Assembly (NCBI RefSeq): GCF_009870125.1
Contig: NC_046681.1
Coordinates: 29,968,001-30,032,000 of the forward strand
Direction: 5' to 3'
Length of the DNA: 64,000 bases
DNA from: Drosophila pseudoobscura
Lineage: Eukaryota > Arthropoda > Insecta > Diptera > Drosophilidae
Shown piece after piece: positions 23,501 through 37,622 of the stretch; position 1 is the first letter of the stretch, and every line of letters begins with the position of its first letter. Under the pieces are notes generated by a model that did not search any database, had not been told where the DNA came from, and saw nothing but the letters and a program-made list of their open reading frames with translations. Made by a program: the position numbers and the translations under genes.

Positions 23501-26500
23501 GTTTCGTTTTTGGTGCTTCCTCTTTGAATGCAAGAAAAACGAAAAGGGAAAACGTCTCTTCCCCGTGCTATACGTACTCCTATACTTTTGGTCGCCTTCA
23601 TCAATGTGGGTCGCGTCCTGCTTCTTTTACTGCTTGTTCTCTGCTTCTTCTACTGCTTGTTCTGCCTATCCTATGCCTACTCTTCTCCTCAGTGCCATGC
23701 CTTTCAGTGCATAGCAATGAGTGCCTGTCTGTGTGTGTGTGCTCTGTTGCGGTGCGTTAGTTTAAAGTTCTTGCTTTTCGTGGGTCAGGGGGAGGGTTAG
23801 GGGAGAACTGAGGTTAGGTTTCCGAGCTGCGGCCTCAGCCTTCTCCTTTTTTTGTCCCCTTCTCATGCCCTTCGGTTTTCGAGGAGCGCCGAAAATTCTC
23901 TTTGAGGTTTGAGGTTTTATCTTGTCAGATGCCTTTTACTTCTATTCCCACCTCTGTTTCTCCACCATCTTCTTCGGTTTGCCCCTCTTCATCATCGTTC
24001 TTTTTTTCCAAACAGTTTCTACGGTTTTCTAATAAAGTGCCAGCCTTTTTCCTCGTTGGCGGAATGGATTGTAACAATACTCGGTGAGACTTGGTTAACT
24101 CTGAAGTTAATTGTAATTTTAAAGATTTATGGATTGCTATCTAGGACATTTTGGTTTATTATGAAAGAATGTAAGTTTAAACTTATATTCTATTTGCTTA
24201 TGAGTGATATTTTAAAGATGTTCTTTAAACTTAAAAGCTCTTCAATCTAGCAGATTTGCATTGTATGTCTTGTGCCTGGAAAATGCACTCCAAAAACTAC
24301 AAAATACCAAAGAAACGCAGAAACCATTTTCAATAATACAAAAATTAAATAAAATTCTGACCATCAATTAAACTGAAAACTTTTCCAAAAACTTCGGTCA
24401 AAACGTTTCGTTCTACAAAATTTTCTAATTAATTTAATGAAGGCAGTTACTCCAGTGCATTCGAGACAGCACCTTCTACCCCTCCTCTGGATATCCCTCA
24501 TCAGATGCCAACCCATCTGCCACCCATTCATGACTTTCCACTTTCAGCTTCACGTTAAGTGTCAATCACAACATCGCCTGCTGCTGCCTCTCTGTCTCCC
24601 TGTCCTTCCTGAAAGCACTCTTCACTCTGCCTGCCCTCTCCTCAACCCTTTACTTAACCCAAAGCGAACAATTAAAAAACCTTCAGGATTAAATGTATTT
24701 GTAATTATGTATTAGCCGAAACAAAAAATGCGACAACATTTTGCCTCTTCCATTGCCGGCGCCGTTGCCTTTGCCTTCGCTGTTGCCTCCTCCGCCTTGA
24801 GCTTTGATGCTGCTGCTGATGCGATGAGGATGAAGTTGAAGCTGGAGCTAATGCGTAGGCTGAATTTAAGGACGAAGCTGAAGGCTGAAGGCGACAGTTG
24901 TTGTTGCTGTAATTGCTGTTGTGCTGATAACACACACCAACCTAACACACACGCACAGGCGGATATACATACATAGCAATATATACTGCTATATACTAGC
25001 AGCCAAGTAAGTACATAGAAGTCGGCGGGAGAGTGGTGAAAGAAGACAGGAAACACGAGCAGCTATGCCAGCGTCTGCTTGCATTGACATGCGGAAGAAG
25101 CAGGTTCCACCAGCCTACAAAGCAGTTTAGAAAGAAGCAGTGTAACACTTGGAACAGTTTAAAGAAAGGGTCTTCATAAAATCCCCACCAGGAACACAAC
25201 CTCCAAAAGCAGTTGGAGAGCAAGTTTCGCTTCTGAAATATCAGAAACGACTGACTGTAGAAAACGCGAAGCCTCAATTCAGCCTACGCACACTCTCATA
25301 CACACCACATCCAAAGACGCCACGCCGACAGCGGACACATACAAATGCAGAGTAATTATGTTTCCCCAGCAGCATCCACTTTACCACTCCACTCCACTCT
25401 ACTCTACCCTCCCTCAGCTCGTGCTCCCTTTCTCCCTACCGCTTTTTGGTATTTTTAGTTGGGCTTCTTCTTCGCCTTCGACTTGTTTTCATTGCATATC
25501 TTCTGAGCTCCCTTTCTCTATCAGTCACCTCCGCCTCTGCCTCCTCCCCCTCCCCTTTCCCTGTATCTATGTATCTGTCTCACTCTCGCGCATTGACATT
25601 GACTGGCGGCAGCGGCTCAATTGAAATTTGAGGATTTTTGTCTCAGTGCCCTAATTAATTTTACGTACCATGAAAATCATTGTTTGTTGGTGCTGCTCCT
25701 GCTGCCACTCCTCCTGCTGCTGCTTCTGATTCTGCTGCCAGGCTCTATTCTGTTGTCATTGTTGTTGTGCGTTCGTTGTTATTGTTGTAATTGTTGTAAT
25801 TGTTGTTGGTGTTGTTGCTGCTGTTACGCGTGGTGTACATGGGCATAATGCAGATATTTGTGTGTGTGGGTGCGCGTGTATTTGTATCTGTATGTGTGTA
25901 ATGGTGGGGAGGGAATCGAGGAATAAAGAAAGCTGAGGTAGAGACTCGCTTTTACTCTTCTTGTACTTTGTATCCCTTACACTCAGCCTCTATCTCCAAA
26001 TCGTCTTCACATGCAAGTATTCTTCTCAAGATCTTTAAATTTAAGTCTTTAGCAGACCTTCTGTTCTTACCATTCTTCCCTTTTTCTTGCTGATCATAAT
26101 AATTTCTGAAATAATTATTCTTTCTTTAATACTCTTTTGCAAATGGATAATCTTCTCGTTAACTTGTGCTTTTGTCCCGTCTAGTCTCTACCTTTTATAT
26201 TCTCTTAATCAATCTTAGTTTATACTTTTGTACGTTATATATGTTCGTTAGCATTCTTTTCGAACTCTTCTCCTTACAAAGTTAGTCTTTATATTCCTAT
26301 GATCATTATTTGTATGGGTACATTCGTCCCATATGACTTTCCCTTATCCTTTCCTGACCTTCAATTTTGCTCAATCACTTTTGCTTAAAGTCTCATATTC
26401 GAAGTTCTCTTCTGACATACCATCTTTCAATTCTCCTTCTGCCATCTCATGTGCTTCTGTTCTGCTGAATATTAATTTATGCATTTGCATTTGTAGCACC

Positions 26501-29260
26501 TGAAACACCCTGTTACTCGTACAGTGATTTTTCGAACCAAAGCTCCCAGCGATTCCAGCCCAATCTCGAATCTCATTTTGTTGGAATTTCTAACCGACAG
26601 CCACACTCCCCCTGTGCCTCTCCAGCAGCATCCCTTTCTGACACACTCCGCTGTCCTCTTCCAGGTTTTGCTGCTTGGGAAATTTGAGAAAATTAGGTTA
26701 TGCCTTTGTTTTGCCTTTCCTTTCCTTTGCTTTTCCTTTACTTCTCGGCGACCTGGCACCCATACCCATCCCCATCCCCATCCCCATCTCCTTCCTTCCC
26801 CCTCACCAGGAGATCCGTTTCCACGTTTTTTCTCCTAGGTAATTAAATGCTGCCCGGCTGGACCGCAGTTAGCAGTGGCTGCGGGGCATGGAACAGGAAT
26901 GGGAAAGGGAATGGGGCATGCCACAGAGGAAACGAAAGCAGGCAGTGCTGGATGAATGGATGGGGACACCTAATCAGCAATCCCGTCGATGTGGACCAGA
27001 AACCGACTCCCAGCGGGTGGTGGGAATTATGCAAATGCCAAGCGGGGCGCCGTGCTACACATTTTCCAGCAAGCAATGTGGAAATTGTTTTTTCATTGCT
27101 GCATTTGGGGAAAATATGTTTAAGGCCAATCAAAATTTTAATTAAAAATTTGGCTCTGGGGACGTTTGCCGGTTGCATTGCGGAATATTCCCAAAACTTT
27201 GAAAACCTTCATTAGAGTTGTTTCTTAAATTCAAGCAAGATGTCATTCGATTGATTCCTCTTCCTTACTCTACTTTTTTCCCCGCCTCTCTTGACCAGAC
27301 TCAAGCACTTTTCCTTGGCTGGTTTTCCCTCATTTTCTATTTCAGACGGGTTTCCATGACATCCATTAAGTGGCAGAAACGTTGCTGTGGCTAATTAAGT
27401 GTATCTCCTAAGATCCTTAAAAAAGTACAATTTCCTTTTAATTTTCTCAGAGTTCGTCCTTGGTTCGGGCCTTTATTGACACAAATTGAAAAGTTAGCTG
27501 AGGAGTTGTATGAGGAAATAAGAGTCCAACGAGTTGGGGTTCCTATCTATCATTCTTTCATAAAAAACTACAGAATTTTCATTGGAAGTTGGCTTTCCAA
27601 TGAAATATTTATATCATAACATGCGTCAGGTATGGTGGTACCTTCCATGTCCCTTTCCCCATTCCCTCTTCTCATATCCGAACACTGCAGCATCCCTATA
27701 CTGCAGCATCCATGATTTATTCACCACGAATATTATTTCCAGTCCTTTTTTGTTTGGTCGGATGTCGCTGTGACCATTAAATTAATTGCAATTTATCGAT
27801 TTTCAAATTGCAATCTCAACGGGCCATAAAAAATATCGCTCCGTGGTTCAGCCTTTACCAAAACACATCCCCATCCTCAGCTCCATCGCATATCATCGCG
27901 GAAAATGCCGCAGCACGAGTCGCCGGGCACCAGATAAGGGAGCCGGCTGTGTTACATGGTTGTGGAGATGGGCGTTGGAGTTGGTGTTGGAGCTGGAGCT
28001 GGGCCCGTAACGCCGACTGTAACTGGGTCTGGGTCAGGTTGGGTGGCTCCTTGCCCGCGGCCCGCCAATGCGCTGCATCCTCATCCTCATCCACACCCAC
28101 CCCCACACTCGGAGACACACACACAAGGTGACAGCTCGAAAAAATCCGCGGCCTCTGGTGTATAGAAATAAATTGTTGTTCCATGCCGAAAAGGGGGGGA
28201 CGCAGGGAGGGTGAGAGAGTTTGGAGGCTAACGAGAGTACTACTCCGTGGATAGGTAATGGGTGTGCGTGGGGTATGCTGGAGTGCTGGAAGTGATCCAA
28301 AAATAAAACAAGATAATTTAAAGAATAGGCATATGAAAATGATTGAAAACAATCAGAAATTAGAATAAAATCACTATGTAGTAAATTTACTCAAGTGAAA
28401 GGTATCCCTCTAGTCCGCTCTTCGCACACTGTTAGCCAAATTCTGTCTACTGGTCAGCAGGCTGGCAGGCAGTCGCCAAAGCAATAATGAAAAATATATG
28501 TGAGCACCATTAAAATACATCAGATAGGCATAGATCACATACTCAGCATGTCCATGCGTGTGTCTGTGCGTGTGTCCGGGTGAATGGTTGTGCCCCTCCC
28601 CGCTGGTCATTTGCTTGCCACATGCATTGACAAAGCAGGAGCTGGCGCTGGAGCTGGAGCTGGAGCTGCTGCTTCTGCTGCTGTTATTGCGTTATCTTTG
28701 CTGTCACAGCAACGTCAGGCGTTCCCAGTCCATTCTGCCCGTCGCCCGTCGCCCATCGCTGTAGCCTCAAGTGCGTGTCTGTATGCGTCTGTATCTGTGT
28801 GGCTCCCACATAATGTGACGGTGATGGGGGTGCGTGTGTGGGCCGGGGGGAGGATGGCTTGGATTGGGGTAGCCTTTCATGCAGGTTGAAGTGGATGGCT
28901 CGTTAGTTAAATGCGAGATGGCTTCAATGTAACTTTAATGAGGTGTTGCCCCCATCAGGATTTATGGCGGAGGGCCAGCCAGCGCAAGAGGCTGGGGGGC
29001 AGCCAGATAAAGATAAAGAGATAGGGAGAGAGAAGAAGAGCATACGCAAAAGGTTGATTCCAGATTCTCATTGAAGAAAACCTAAATTAAATTAACCTTT
29101 TCCTACCAAACTTTGGGACTACATGATGCATAAAGAATTCATTCTCTTTCGATACAAGTACATTTCCTTTTTAAGTTAAAGAAGCTTTGACATGCTCCAA
29201 TTCTTCATGAAACTGAAAAGTATCTTTCTAAAGTATCCAACACAATCCCCGAGCTGAATT
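23501..29260. other. Gene-less region with CTG/TTG and CT tracts
   Basis: No gene is supported. The segment 25680-25840 is a degenerate CTG/TTG repeat on the plus strand. The segment from about 25,940 to 26,470 is strongly T+C rich on the plus strand with few repeats. 28600-28690 is another GGAGCT/CTG repeat. The remaining sequence is AT-rich spacer. All open frames are short or repeat-driven. Confidence 0.5.
25681..25835. repeat. Degenerate CTG/TTG trinucleotide repeat
   Basis: This is an imperfect run of CTG, CTC and TTG triplets about 150 bp long, ending in TGTTGTTGGTGTTGTTGCTGCTG. It is the likely cause of the leucine/cysteine-rich open frame read through it. Confidence 0.7.
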
Positions 29261-29264
29261 TCGC

Positions 29265-29930
29265 ACGAGAATGATCGTGCGGTAGAGCTCGATCAGAGCT
29301 ACCAATCGAAGTGTTAGAAATCGTGCAGTCTTAGGAATGATACGCTGCCATGCAACTCCCAAGGCGTAGACCGGCTCCAACGGCAAGTGGCAGGCTTCCC
29401 TTGCCAAGTCTGTGATGATTGGGATGGGCTAGGCAGAAAGAGGTTTTCATTAACTTCGCACCAAACTGATGGATTGGATCAACGCTGTCCATTTGCAGCT
29501 GTCTGAGGGCCAAATCTGTGAAAATCTTCATGGCCATTGACTGCATTCTGTCGCATCTGGTGCCCATTCAGTACCACCTTATCATTGGTCCAAATAGTTA
29601 CATAGTGTTGTCCTATATTTCCGTTCGTCTCTTAAGAGTTCTTTCTGCAATATCAATAATATCTGCCTTCAATTTCCATGGTATCTGCCTAAAAGACATT
29701 TCCCTGATTTCCACTTTCTTCAAGTTATATTTCGCCCGAATTCCCGTTGGCTTTTTCCATGAAACCCATGGCCTGTCCCGTTTGCAGACAAATTTAAGTA
29801 GCTTATCCTTGTATCCTGTGCCCCAAACCACCCGAAACCCTCCCGACCCATCGCCCTTGCATACCACTTTAAGCCAGGTTCTGGTTCTCTGTGCAATTTA
29901 AACTTGTTTCTAGCCGAGAACATAGGCACA
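29265..29930 (-). pseudogene. Decayed coding-like relic, unidentified
   Basis: On the minus strand about 660 bp reads as overlapping protein-like pieces in different frames. The pieces include FVCKRDRPWVSWKKPTGIRA with KYNLKKVEIREMSFRQIPWK, then KIFTDLALRQLQMDSVDPIH, then ITDLAREACHLPLEPVYALG with ARFLTLRLVALIELYRTIIL. They are separated by frameshifts and a TAG near 29613. The composition is complex and even, with no simple repeats, in contrast to the flanks. This pattern fits an old retrocopy or transposon-derived coding sequence. I cannot name the family. Confidence 0.3.
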
Positions 29931-32900
29931 CTCTCGAGTGCCTCTTGACTTATTCCACTTGTTTGTTACCAAGAAGCGAAGCCAACGAATTGGAGAGTGT
30001 AGAGTGGGGGAGGCCTCTGGCCAGAGCCGAACTTTAGTTCGCATGTGTTGTGGTCTTCCATCAAGGCAGGAGTCGGCAACCAAAAAGCGAACGATGGCAG
30101 TGCGGGTGAGGCGGCGCCACATCAAGTATGCGCACTGTTGGCCATGCCAACCGAAAGCCAACAAACGGAAAAAGGAGAAAAAAATGTGGCTGTTGTGTTG
30201 TGAAAAGTGCCACGTTACTTGCCCCAAAACCCATCCTCCCCCGGGCTAACCCCCGTGATCCTGGCCAGAGCTCGGGCCAAGTGCGTGAGTCTGCATTGTA
30301 AAAACTTTTAATGGCCAAAACAGGCAGAGGCCCGGACCGACAGCAGTACGAATCCTGCCCCCGGGCTTCTGCATATGTGTACCGCAGGTGGCTCCAGTCC
30401 TCGCTTTCTTTCTTCTGCTGGAATGCTCCGTAATGTTTTGGTAACAACTTTACAGCTGCTGCCTCAATTCCCGGTCATAATCATTAACATTATTGCCCAG
30501 ATTGCCCGGGAAATCGCTGGCTTTAAATTCGCTTTCATTCGCTCTTCTCTGCGTTTTGCGTGGGAGCATATTCCTCTGCTCTTCTGGAAGACCAATGCAT
30601 TTTCAATATACAGATGACAACGTCGACAATTTATTTGCGTTTGGGCCATAAATCAAAAATGCGTAAAAATTTGTTACTCCGCGAGCATTGGATGGGACGG
30701 GGCACGCCCATGCTTCCCCCTGCCCTGGCAGGAGCAGCCCAGAAAAAAGGTATATATATGTACATATGTATGTATGTATTTGGGAGGCCCATTATCATCA
30801 TCAAAAGTCAGCAAAATGGCCCAAGAACGGAAGGGGAAAGTTGTGGGCAGAACGGTAGGCAGTGGCCGGAGGAAGAGCAGGAATAGCAACAAGCAGGCGC
30901 ACCTGAAGCTCGTGTTGGCCGAAACAGGATGGGGATAGAAACAGGAGGCGAGGGTGGATCGAGAAACTTTCGTATATTTACTAGTCAGATAGATAGAAGC
31001 TATTCAACTGAAACAATCTAAAATCTATGTATATTCATATTAATTCATTGCTATTATTAGTATAAGCCGGTAGAGCTCTCCAATCTCCATCACTTTTGAA
31101 ACGACCCTCGCAGCACCAGCCCTTTTCGAAACATTTTCGGCAACAACGTTGCAATAACAACAGCAAAGGGCAGCAGCAGCAACATCCACAAACTGAGAAA
31201 CGAATGACAGGAACAGTAACAGTAGCAACAACATCCCAGAGCGATGGATACAAGTGCCTGCCTCTAGAAGCTGCAAGGAAGCAAGCGACTCGCAAAAGGT
31301 GTGGGTCGTAGAGAAGAAGAGGAGACAGGGAGTCAGGGAGCCGTGAGCCATGAGCCAAGAGCCAGGCAGGGGCAGAAGAGGAAGGAAGTTGAAGGCGGAG
31401 GTGGGCAATGGGTGGGCAGGGCACAGGCCCAAAAGGTGCGTACAATCATTTTATTGATTTATATGCCGAAGCTATTACAACTGACATTCGAATTTTCCAA
31501 CCAGCAGGGGGCTGGGGATGGATAGGATGGGGCAAAATGGCAGCAAAAGTTGCGTGTGGCATGTGGCAACCCCGAAATGCCAGAACTTGTTGTTGTTGCT
31601 GTTGCTGATGCTGCTGCTACCCCCTTTCTGTTGGTGGATGTTGTTGGTGCAGTGGCACGCTGATGCTGAAGATGGGGCTGAAGCGAAGGAAGGGACTCTG
31701 AATGGTTCTGAAGATGGGGGGCTGCGGGATGAGGCTGATGCTCAGGCGATGCTGATGCTGCTGCCGATATGTAGGCTCGTGGCCGAGAGTCCGTGTCGCC
31801 AGGCAACGTGCAACAAAAAAACACATAGCGAAAGATGAAGACGCAGCAGAAGCTCAACAACAGCAAAGAAGAAGCAGTAGAAGCAGAAGCGATAGAGGCA
31901 GAAGCAGTAGATGAAGATGAAGCAGTGTTAGGAGCATCGCAAGCAGTACAAGAGAAAGCTGTGACAGAGCCAGGGCCAGTGGCAGCTCCTTTATATACTT
32001 TGGCCTGCCCACTTGCTCCCGCTCCTCCTGTTTATGTGTAGCACACTTTTAGGCGACGCTTTTGTCTTTTTAGTTTACTTACTTCTGACAGCCGTTCGTT
32101 GGGGGGACGAGGGCGGGGAGCCCCCAAAAACTGTAGGCGTTCTCAGCGGGGAGCAGGAGTGGAAGGAGCGGTTGGGGATACGTAAAGGAGAGAATGGGAT
32201 TGAAGGCAGTGCGAGGGGGCGTCGGGATTTCGGGATGTGGCTGACAGTCTGACGGCCTACTCGTTACTTTGACAACACTTCCCCCACCATCTTGACGGGA
32301 AACCCAGCACCATTCTCTACTCTCTTTCAGCTGCTTCTTCAGATGCTTTTGTGTATCTATGAGATACATTTTCGTGCTGCGCTTTTGCACTTTCACTTTC
32401 ATTTTCGTTTTCACTTTCTCCACTGTACATAAAAGGGAAAATCAATTCGTGTGGGGGTGGCATCTATCCGAGCAGAATGTCACTTGGCTAAAAATTAATT
32501 AAGCTCGAAAGAGGGAAAGTATCTTCGTCGTGCGGCCGCCTCGTTCGCTTCTGTTGCGTTCTAATTAAAATTTATATATGCGCGATAAGTTTTTAGTGGC
32601 TTGCTCCTGGTATCCTTCTCTTTCTGCTTCTGCTTCTGCTTCTGCCTCCCCTTCTCCTTAATCGGTTTCTTCTACTCTTTTCTCTCATTTGACAAAGCAA
32701 CGATATGTAAATGGCGTGTGTGAAAATCGGTTGACTCTGTATTCAAAGCGAAATGTATTAAATATTTATTAGTCAATTAGCTGGAGAAAGGATTGTCAAT
32801 AGTTCCGAGAACTTTATTCAAACTTAAAAAGAACTTTGACAGATGGTTTCTGTGTCTATGAGTGGGATACACAGTTCTTGAAAGGCCATCAAACAACTTG

Positions 32901-35900
32901 AAAGTCTTCTAGAGACGTACAAATTTAACGTAATTTTGTTGAAGTGACCTTTTGCTTACTGGCTTGTCAGAACAGTAAAAATGGGTCTGGAGCAGGATTA
33001 ACTGTTGTATGAACAATCCTTTTTTAAGTTCTTACTGGATCCTAAAGTAAAGCTCGAGCCATAGAATAATTGGTTCATGAGCTAATTTCATACCCCACTT
33101 CCATATCTGCCATTTCCGCATCAAAATTCTCAACACACGTAGACCCCTTCTCCAACAGGCATTGCCATAACATTCTTCTGACACAAATATGACAAATTTT
33201 GAGCAAATTGTTAGCCAATTGGTGATATTAATTACCAACATCGTTAATTTGTTCCCTTACAAGCAGGAAAGAAGCTCAAAGGTAGGGGAATTCGAACTGG
33301 ATGAACACACCCCAAAAACCAGAAAGAGAAGAAGTAAAGGAAATGCCAGAACACACTCCAGTTCCACACCCCCCTGCCCACCACTCAGCGACGACTTCTT
33401 CCATTTCCACAAGCTCTTCCTCTCTAACGACTCGTTCTGCCGACCAACTCCAGCACTCGAAATAGTGAAAGTTATAGCCAAAAAAGAAGAAAGTTTTTGA
33501 CACACTTTGCTCCGCATACTGAAAGGACTGAAAGAGATGGGGATAGTGCTGTAGATTGAGAGAAGGCTTCATCCAGAATTGGGTAAGGACGAAAGGCAGC
33601 ACTTGTGCCGCAAAATGGGATAAAGGACAGCGCACAGACAAGCAACGTCATGCATGGCTCGTGAAAGAGGTAGCCAAAGAGGAATGGAAAGAGATAGCGA
33701 GGGAGAGAACGAGAGAGAAGCGGAGATAGAGAGATTAGAGGCGGCAGAAAAAGCGAGCAAAATAAAAAGGGATAAACATGTTGAAATTTATTATATTTAG
33801 TTATAAATATGTGTGTGCTTGGGGGATGCTTGTGGTCGACAAGTGCAGCACCCTCTGAAACCCCCAAACACCCCTTAACCCGCACAAGCCCCGTTAACCG
33901 ATCCATGGCACCGTTACCCTCGTACTTGCTCTGGCGTTAAATGAGATATTTAAGTCACTCAGATGCCTGCCGGCTGATAAGCAAATTCAGGTCAAGCCTT
34001 TTTGGCCCATCCCTCCGAATTTTTAGCTCTACAGCCCCCTCTATTTCCCTCCCACGAAGCACTCAAAGTAGGTGAAAAATAATGGCCAAGGTCTGTTTAT
34101 AATTTGTTTTTATTTAAGTCAGCAAAAAAGTTTCTTCTCTTCTATTTTTTTATTTTGCATACATTTTTGGAAAAAGGATAATTACTTGTTATTTGATGTT
34201 TTTTTTGTTCCCTTTTGTTTTAATCTCTCTAATTTAAAAGTTTTATTATGTAACCATATTAAGTTCAGGGGTGTGCTCTGGTGTTGGGTTTGCTTTTGCC
34301 TTTGGCCTTGCGTATGAAAAGAGGTTAGGTTGTTTGATTGCCGGCTACGGCTCCGTCAATCAATCATTCAGTTCAGAGCGGGAGGCCGCCTCCAGAAAAA
34401 CTGTTGCATACTTTAAGGGGACACAATGAAACAGCAGGAAAAAATAGGAAATTACAAGAAGTAAACTTATTTTAAGATATATTTATTTTGGATTGAAAGA
34501 ACGTTTACTCATCAATTCAATGGATTTTTTGTGGGATTAGGGTTCTAAATATTAGACTCTCACAAACCTGAAAAATTTATAAATACGATCTTAAAGCCCA
34601 CGATGAAAAAAACATCATATGTATTCTTATATCCATATAAAAAAAATGGAATAGAATCCAATAGAATGGTCGGAATAGAATATTCCCAAATATGTATGAC
34701 ATTTTATAATCTTTTAAAGGGGAAGCAGAATATGAAATTATGTAATCCATTGTTAATTGCATGCAATTACCAAAATTTTTCGTTATCTGATAATGTCTGC
34801 TGTCTGTCTATCGGTTTGCCCCTGCCTACTCAACCTACAAAAATTGTTAATATATGTCAAACTGAAGCAACAACAATAGCAATAGCAAATAGAGAATTAG
34901 ATAAAAATAAACCACAGATGACATTCGCTATACAAACATTAAAAATATCATACATACACACATACACACCTTTATAATACTCACGCATCGTTCGACACAA
35001 GCCAGACCTAGACTAACATAATTATTATCATAGATTATATAGAATCAGCCACACGCTTCGCTAGACAGACCCCAAAAAGCCAAACAAAGTACACACATCT
35101 GTATCTGTGGGCATACGCACAGATACATAGATATGTTTGTCCATGCATACTCGCAGCTACATACAGACATGCGTTTGCCCAAAATGCTTCGCTGTAGCTG
35201 TCGAGCGAAATAGAACGCACGATCGGCCACAGATAAGATACCCTACTCCGTGTGGGCTGGATTGTTGGACAGCGTACAAGCTTTCAGTGATGGCCAAAAA
35301 TTAGGGAGCAAGCTGTTGTTATGATAAGCCATGGGTTCACGGCGTTACACTTCAAGTCATCATTTCAACGAAGAGTTTATCTGTTTCTATGCAAACTAGT
35401 GTAGTCTATATCGAATCAAAGATCTAACTTCATTGCTGGAACTTATTTAAAACAGGGATTTGAAAGATCAAAAAGGAACAACTTGTCCTCTGACTAACAA
35501 AGTTTTTTTCGGTCTTAAAGGCTATCCGAATCCTTCGTCTCCAAGTCTTTCTGTCTAAAGTAAAGTCGAATGTTTCGAATTACTAAGCAGATATTGATTA
35601 ATGATATACATTTTCTATGCGTGACTGAAAATGTTCATTTAGTGCTGTCTCGTGCTTTACAAAAACTGCCCGCTGCCATTTCCAATGAACCTCTCTCAAC
35701 TGCTTCCAACTGGTCGGTCTACGCTCTCGTCTACCAAGCATGCCCTCTCTCTCTCTCGCTCATAGATATCAATACATGTTGTGCGCTCCCATGCTTTGGT
35801 GATCGCACGCACTCGTGTGTTGGTCAGACGACTGCCTCCACCCTCTCTCTCCCACTTTACCACCCAGCTACGTTCTTATCTCCCACACACTCACGCACAT

Positions 35901-37576
35901 ACTCGCAGCCAGAGCCTTCTATCCCCCCAGCAATAGTTAATGATAGTTTTTTATTAATTTTGTAGTTTTCTGCGGTTTTTTCCTGTTTTTTTTTCCATTT
36001 AATGGCTATACCTTGAACTTCACCGAATTTTCGCCATTTGTTTTGGACCTACATTTGTTGTTTGTTAATTCGTTATTTTTCGCATTTCTATTTCGCGAAT
36101 TGTTCGCCAGTTTGTTGCTGTTGTAGTTTCCCCCCTTCAGTGCGTGGGTTATTGTAGGTCGTAATCTAATTTGTTGTTTGGGGCGAGAATAGTTTTGTCT
36201 GATTTTGTTTGGGGGTTCGGCAAAGATTTGATTTATGTTCTCAAAAGTGAGTCATGACTCTAGGGGAAGATTGATCAAAACTAATTGTGGGAAGATGAAG
36301 TGTTCTTAACAGCAGAATCATCATTAAATTTATGATGGATTCCCTAAAAGTACTATAAACTACTACTATACGTACTACTAAACAAAAATAGAATCAAAAA
36401 TATGTATCTAATGAAAATTATCAGTTTTATTTTGGTCGACAGCTAAATGTAAACATACAAATTAAGCTGATCTTATTCCAAGAACTGAAATTGTTCTTAC
36501 TACCCTCAATTCTCCAACTCCACAGCACCATATAAGATGGTAGATGGTATCCCCTCTTGCTTCCCCCTTAATAAAAACTGGTCATAAATAGTCAAACAAA
36601 AAGAAAAAAAAATAGCAATAAAAAATGCGTATACATTTGCATTAAAAATGTTGACCAAAAGAACAGCGATAGCAAGTGGGCAGCACTTGGAATAACCATT
36701 GGGCTTCTTTCTCTATTTCTCTTCTCCATCTTCTCCTTCTTCATTCTCATATGTATGTGTGTGTTTTTGCGTGCAAGCCCCCCTGCCCCCTGTGGCCTTC
36801 CGTCCAAATAAATTATGTTATTTTTGTGCAAGTTTTGGTACCCCTACTCTCATTCCATCTCTTTCTATGCCTCTCCCTCTCTCTTTCCTTGGACTTGGGA
36901 TTCGTTGCGTTTGGCGTGAATGAACTTTTCAAGGTGAAACTAGAAAATGTAGCGACAAGAACGCCGGCCGAGAAAGAGGCCGCAAGGCAGAGCAGTTGCA
37001 AAAAAGAGAACAGGAACTGCTTTAGTGTGTGCATGTGAGCGTATCTATGCGTGCGTGTGCTTGTGTGAGTGTGTTCTGGGGAGCGTATGATTGTTGTTCC
37101 AATCGACAACAACAAATCTCCCCACACGCATGAGGACTGAGACGGGTTTTTTTTTGCGCCAGCTATTCTTCTCTGTCTCTCTATTTTGCGCTTTGGGGAA
37201 AAGAGTCATCGCTTGCAGGTCGCCACCGCTGATGGAGGATAGAGAATGGCTACAGAGTGTATGTAAGATGGAAAAGAGGATAGTGGAGACCACTCAAAAG
37301 AGCAAAAAAAAACACCAAGAAGAATGAAGTAATCGATTCTGAAGTTGAAGTTGTTGATACCCTGAAACATCTATCGAAATTATATCCAGTCGGCTCTTCA
37401 AAACTGTACATAATATTTGGGGTCCAAAAAGACTTTTTCTGCCCTCGAACATGCATTTCAAACACCTTATCTGGTTCGTAATACCCTCTATAAAGAGTAT
37501 TCAAAAGTAGAAGAATGGAAACCAAAAGAATTGCTAGACAAAGTTTGGCTTTGGCTCCGCTTTCGGGTTCGCATGG

Positions 37577-37622
37577 TTTGGCTTTGGCTTTGGCTCTGGC
37601 TCTGGCTCTGGCTCCGGCTTTG
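37577..37622. repeat. TTTGGC / TCTGGC hexanucleotide repeat
   Basis: About eight tandem hexamers GGCTTT or GGCTCT run to GGCTCCGGCTTT. On the minus strand they encode an Ala-Arg/Ala-Lys run inside a chance open frame. Confidence 0.75.
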
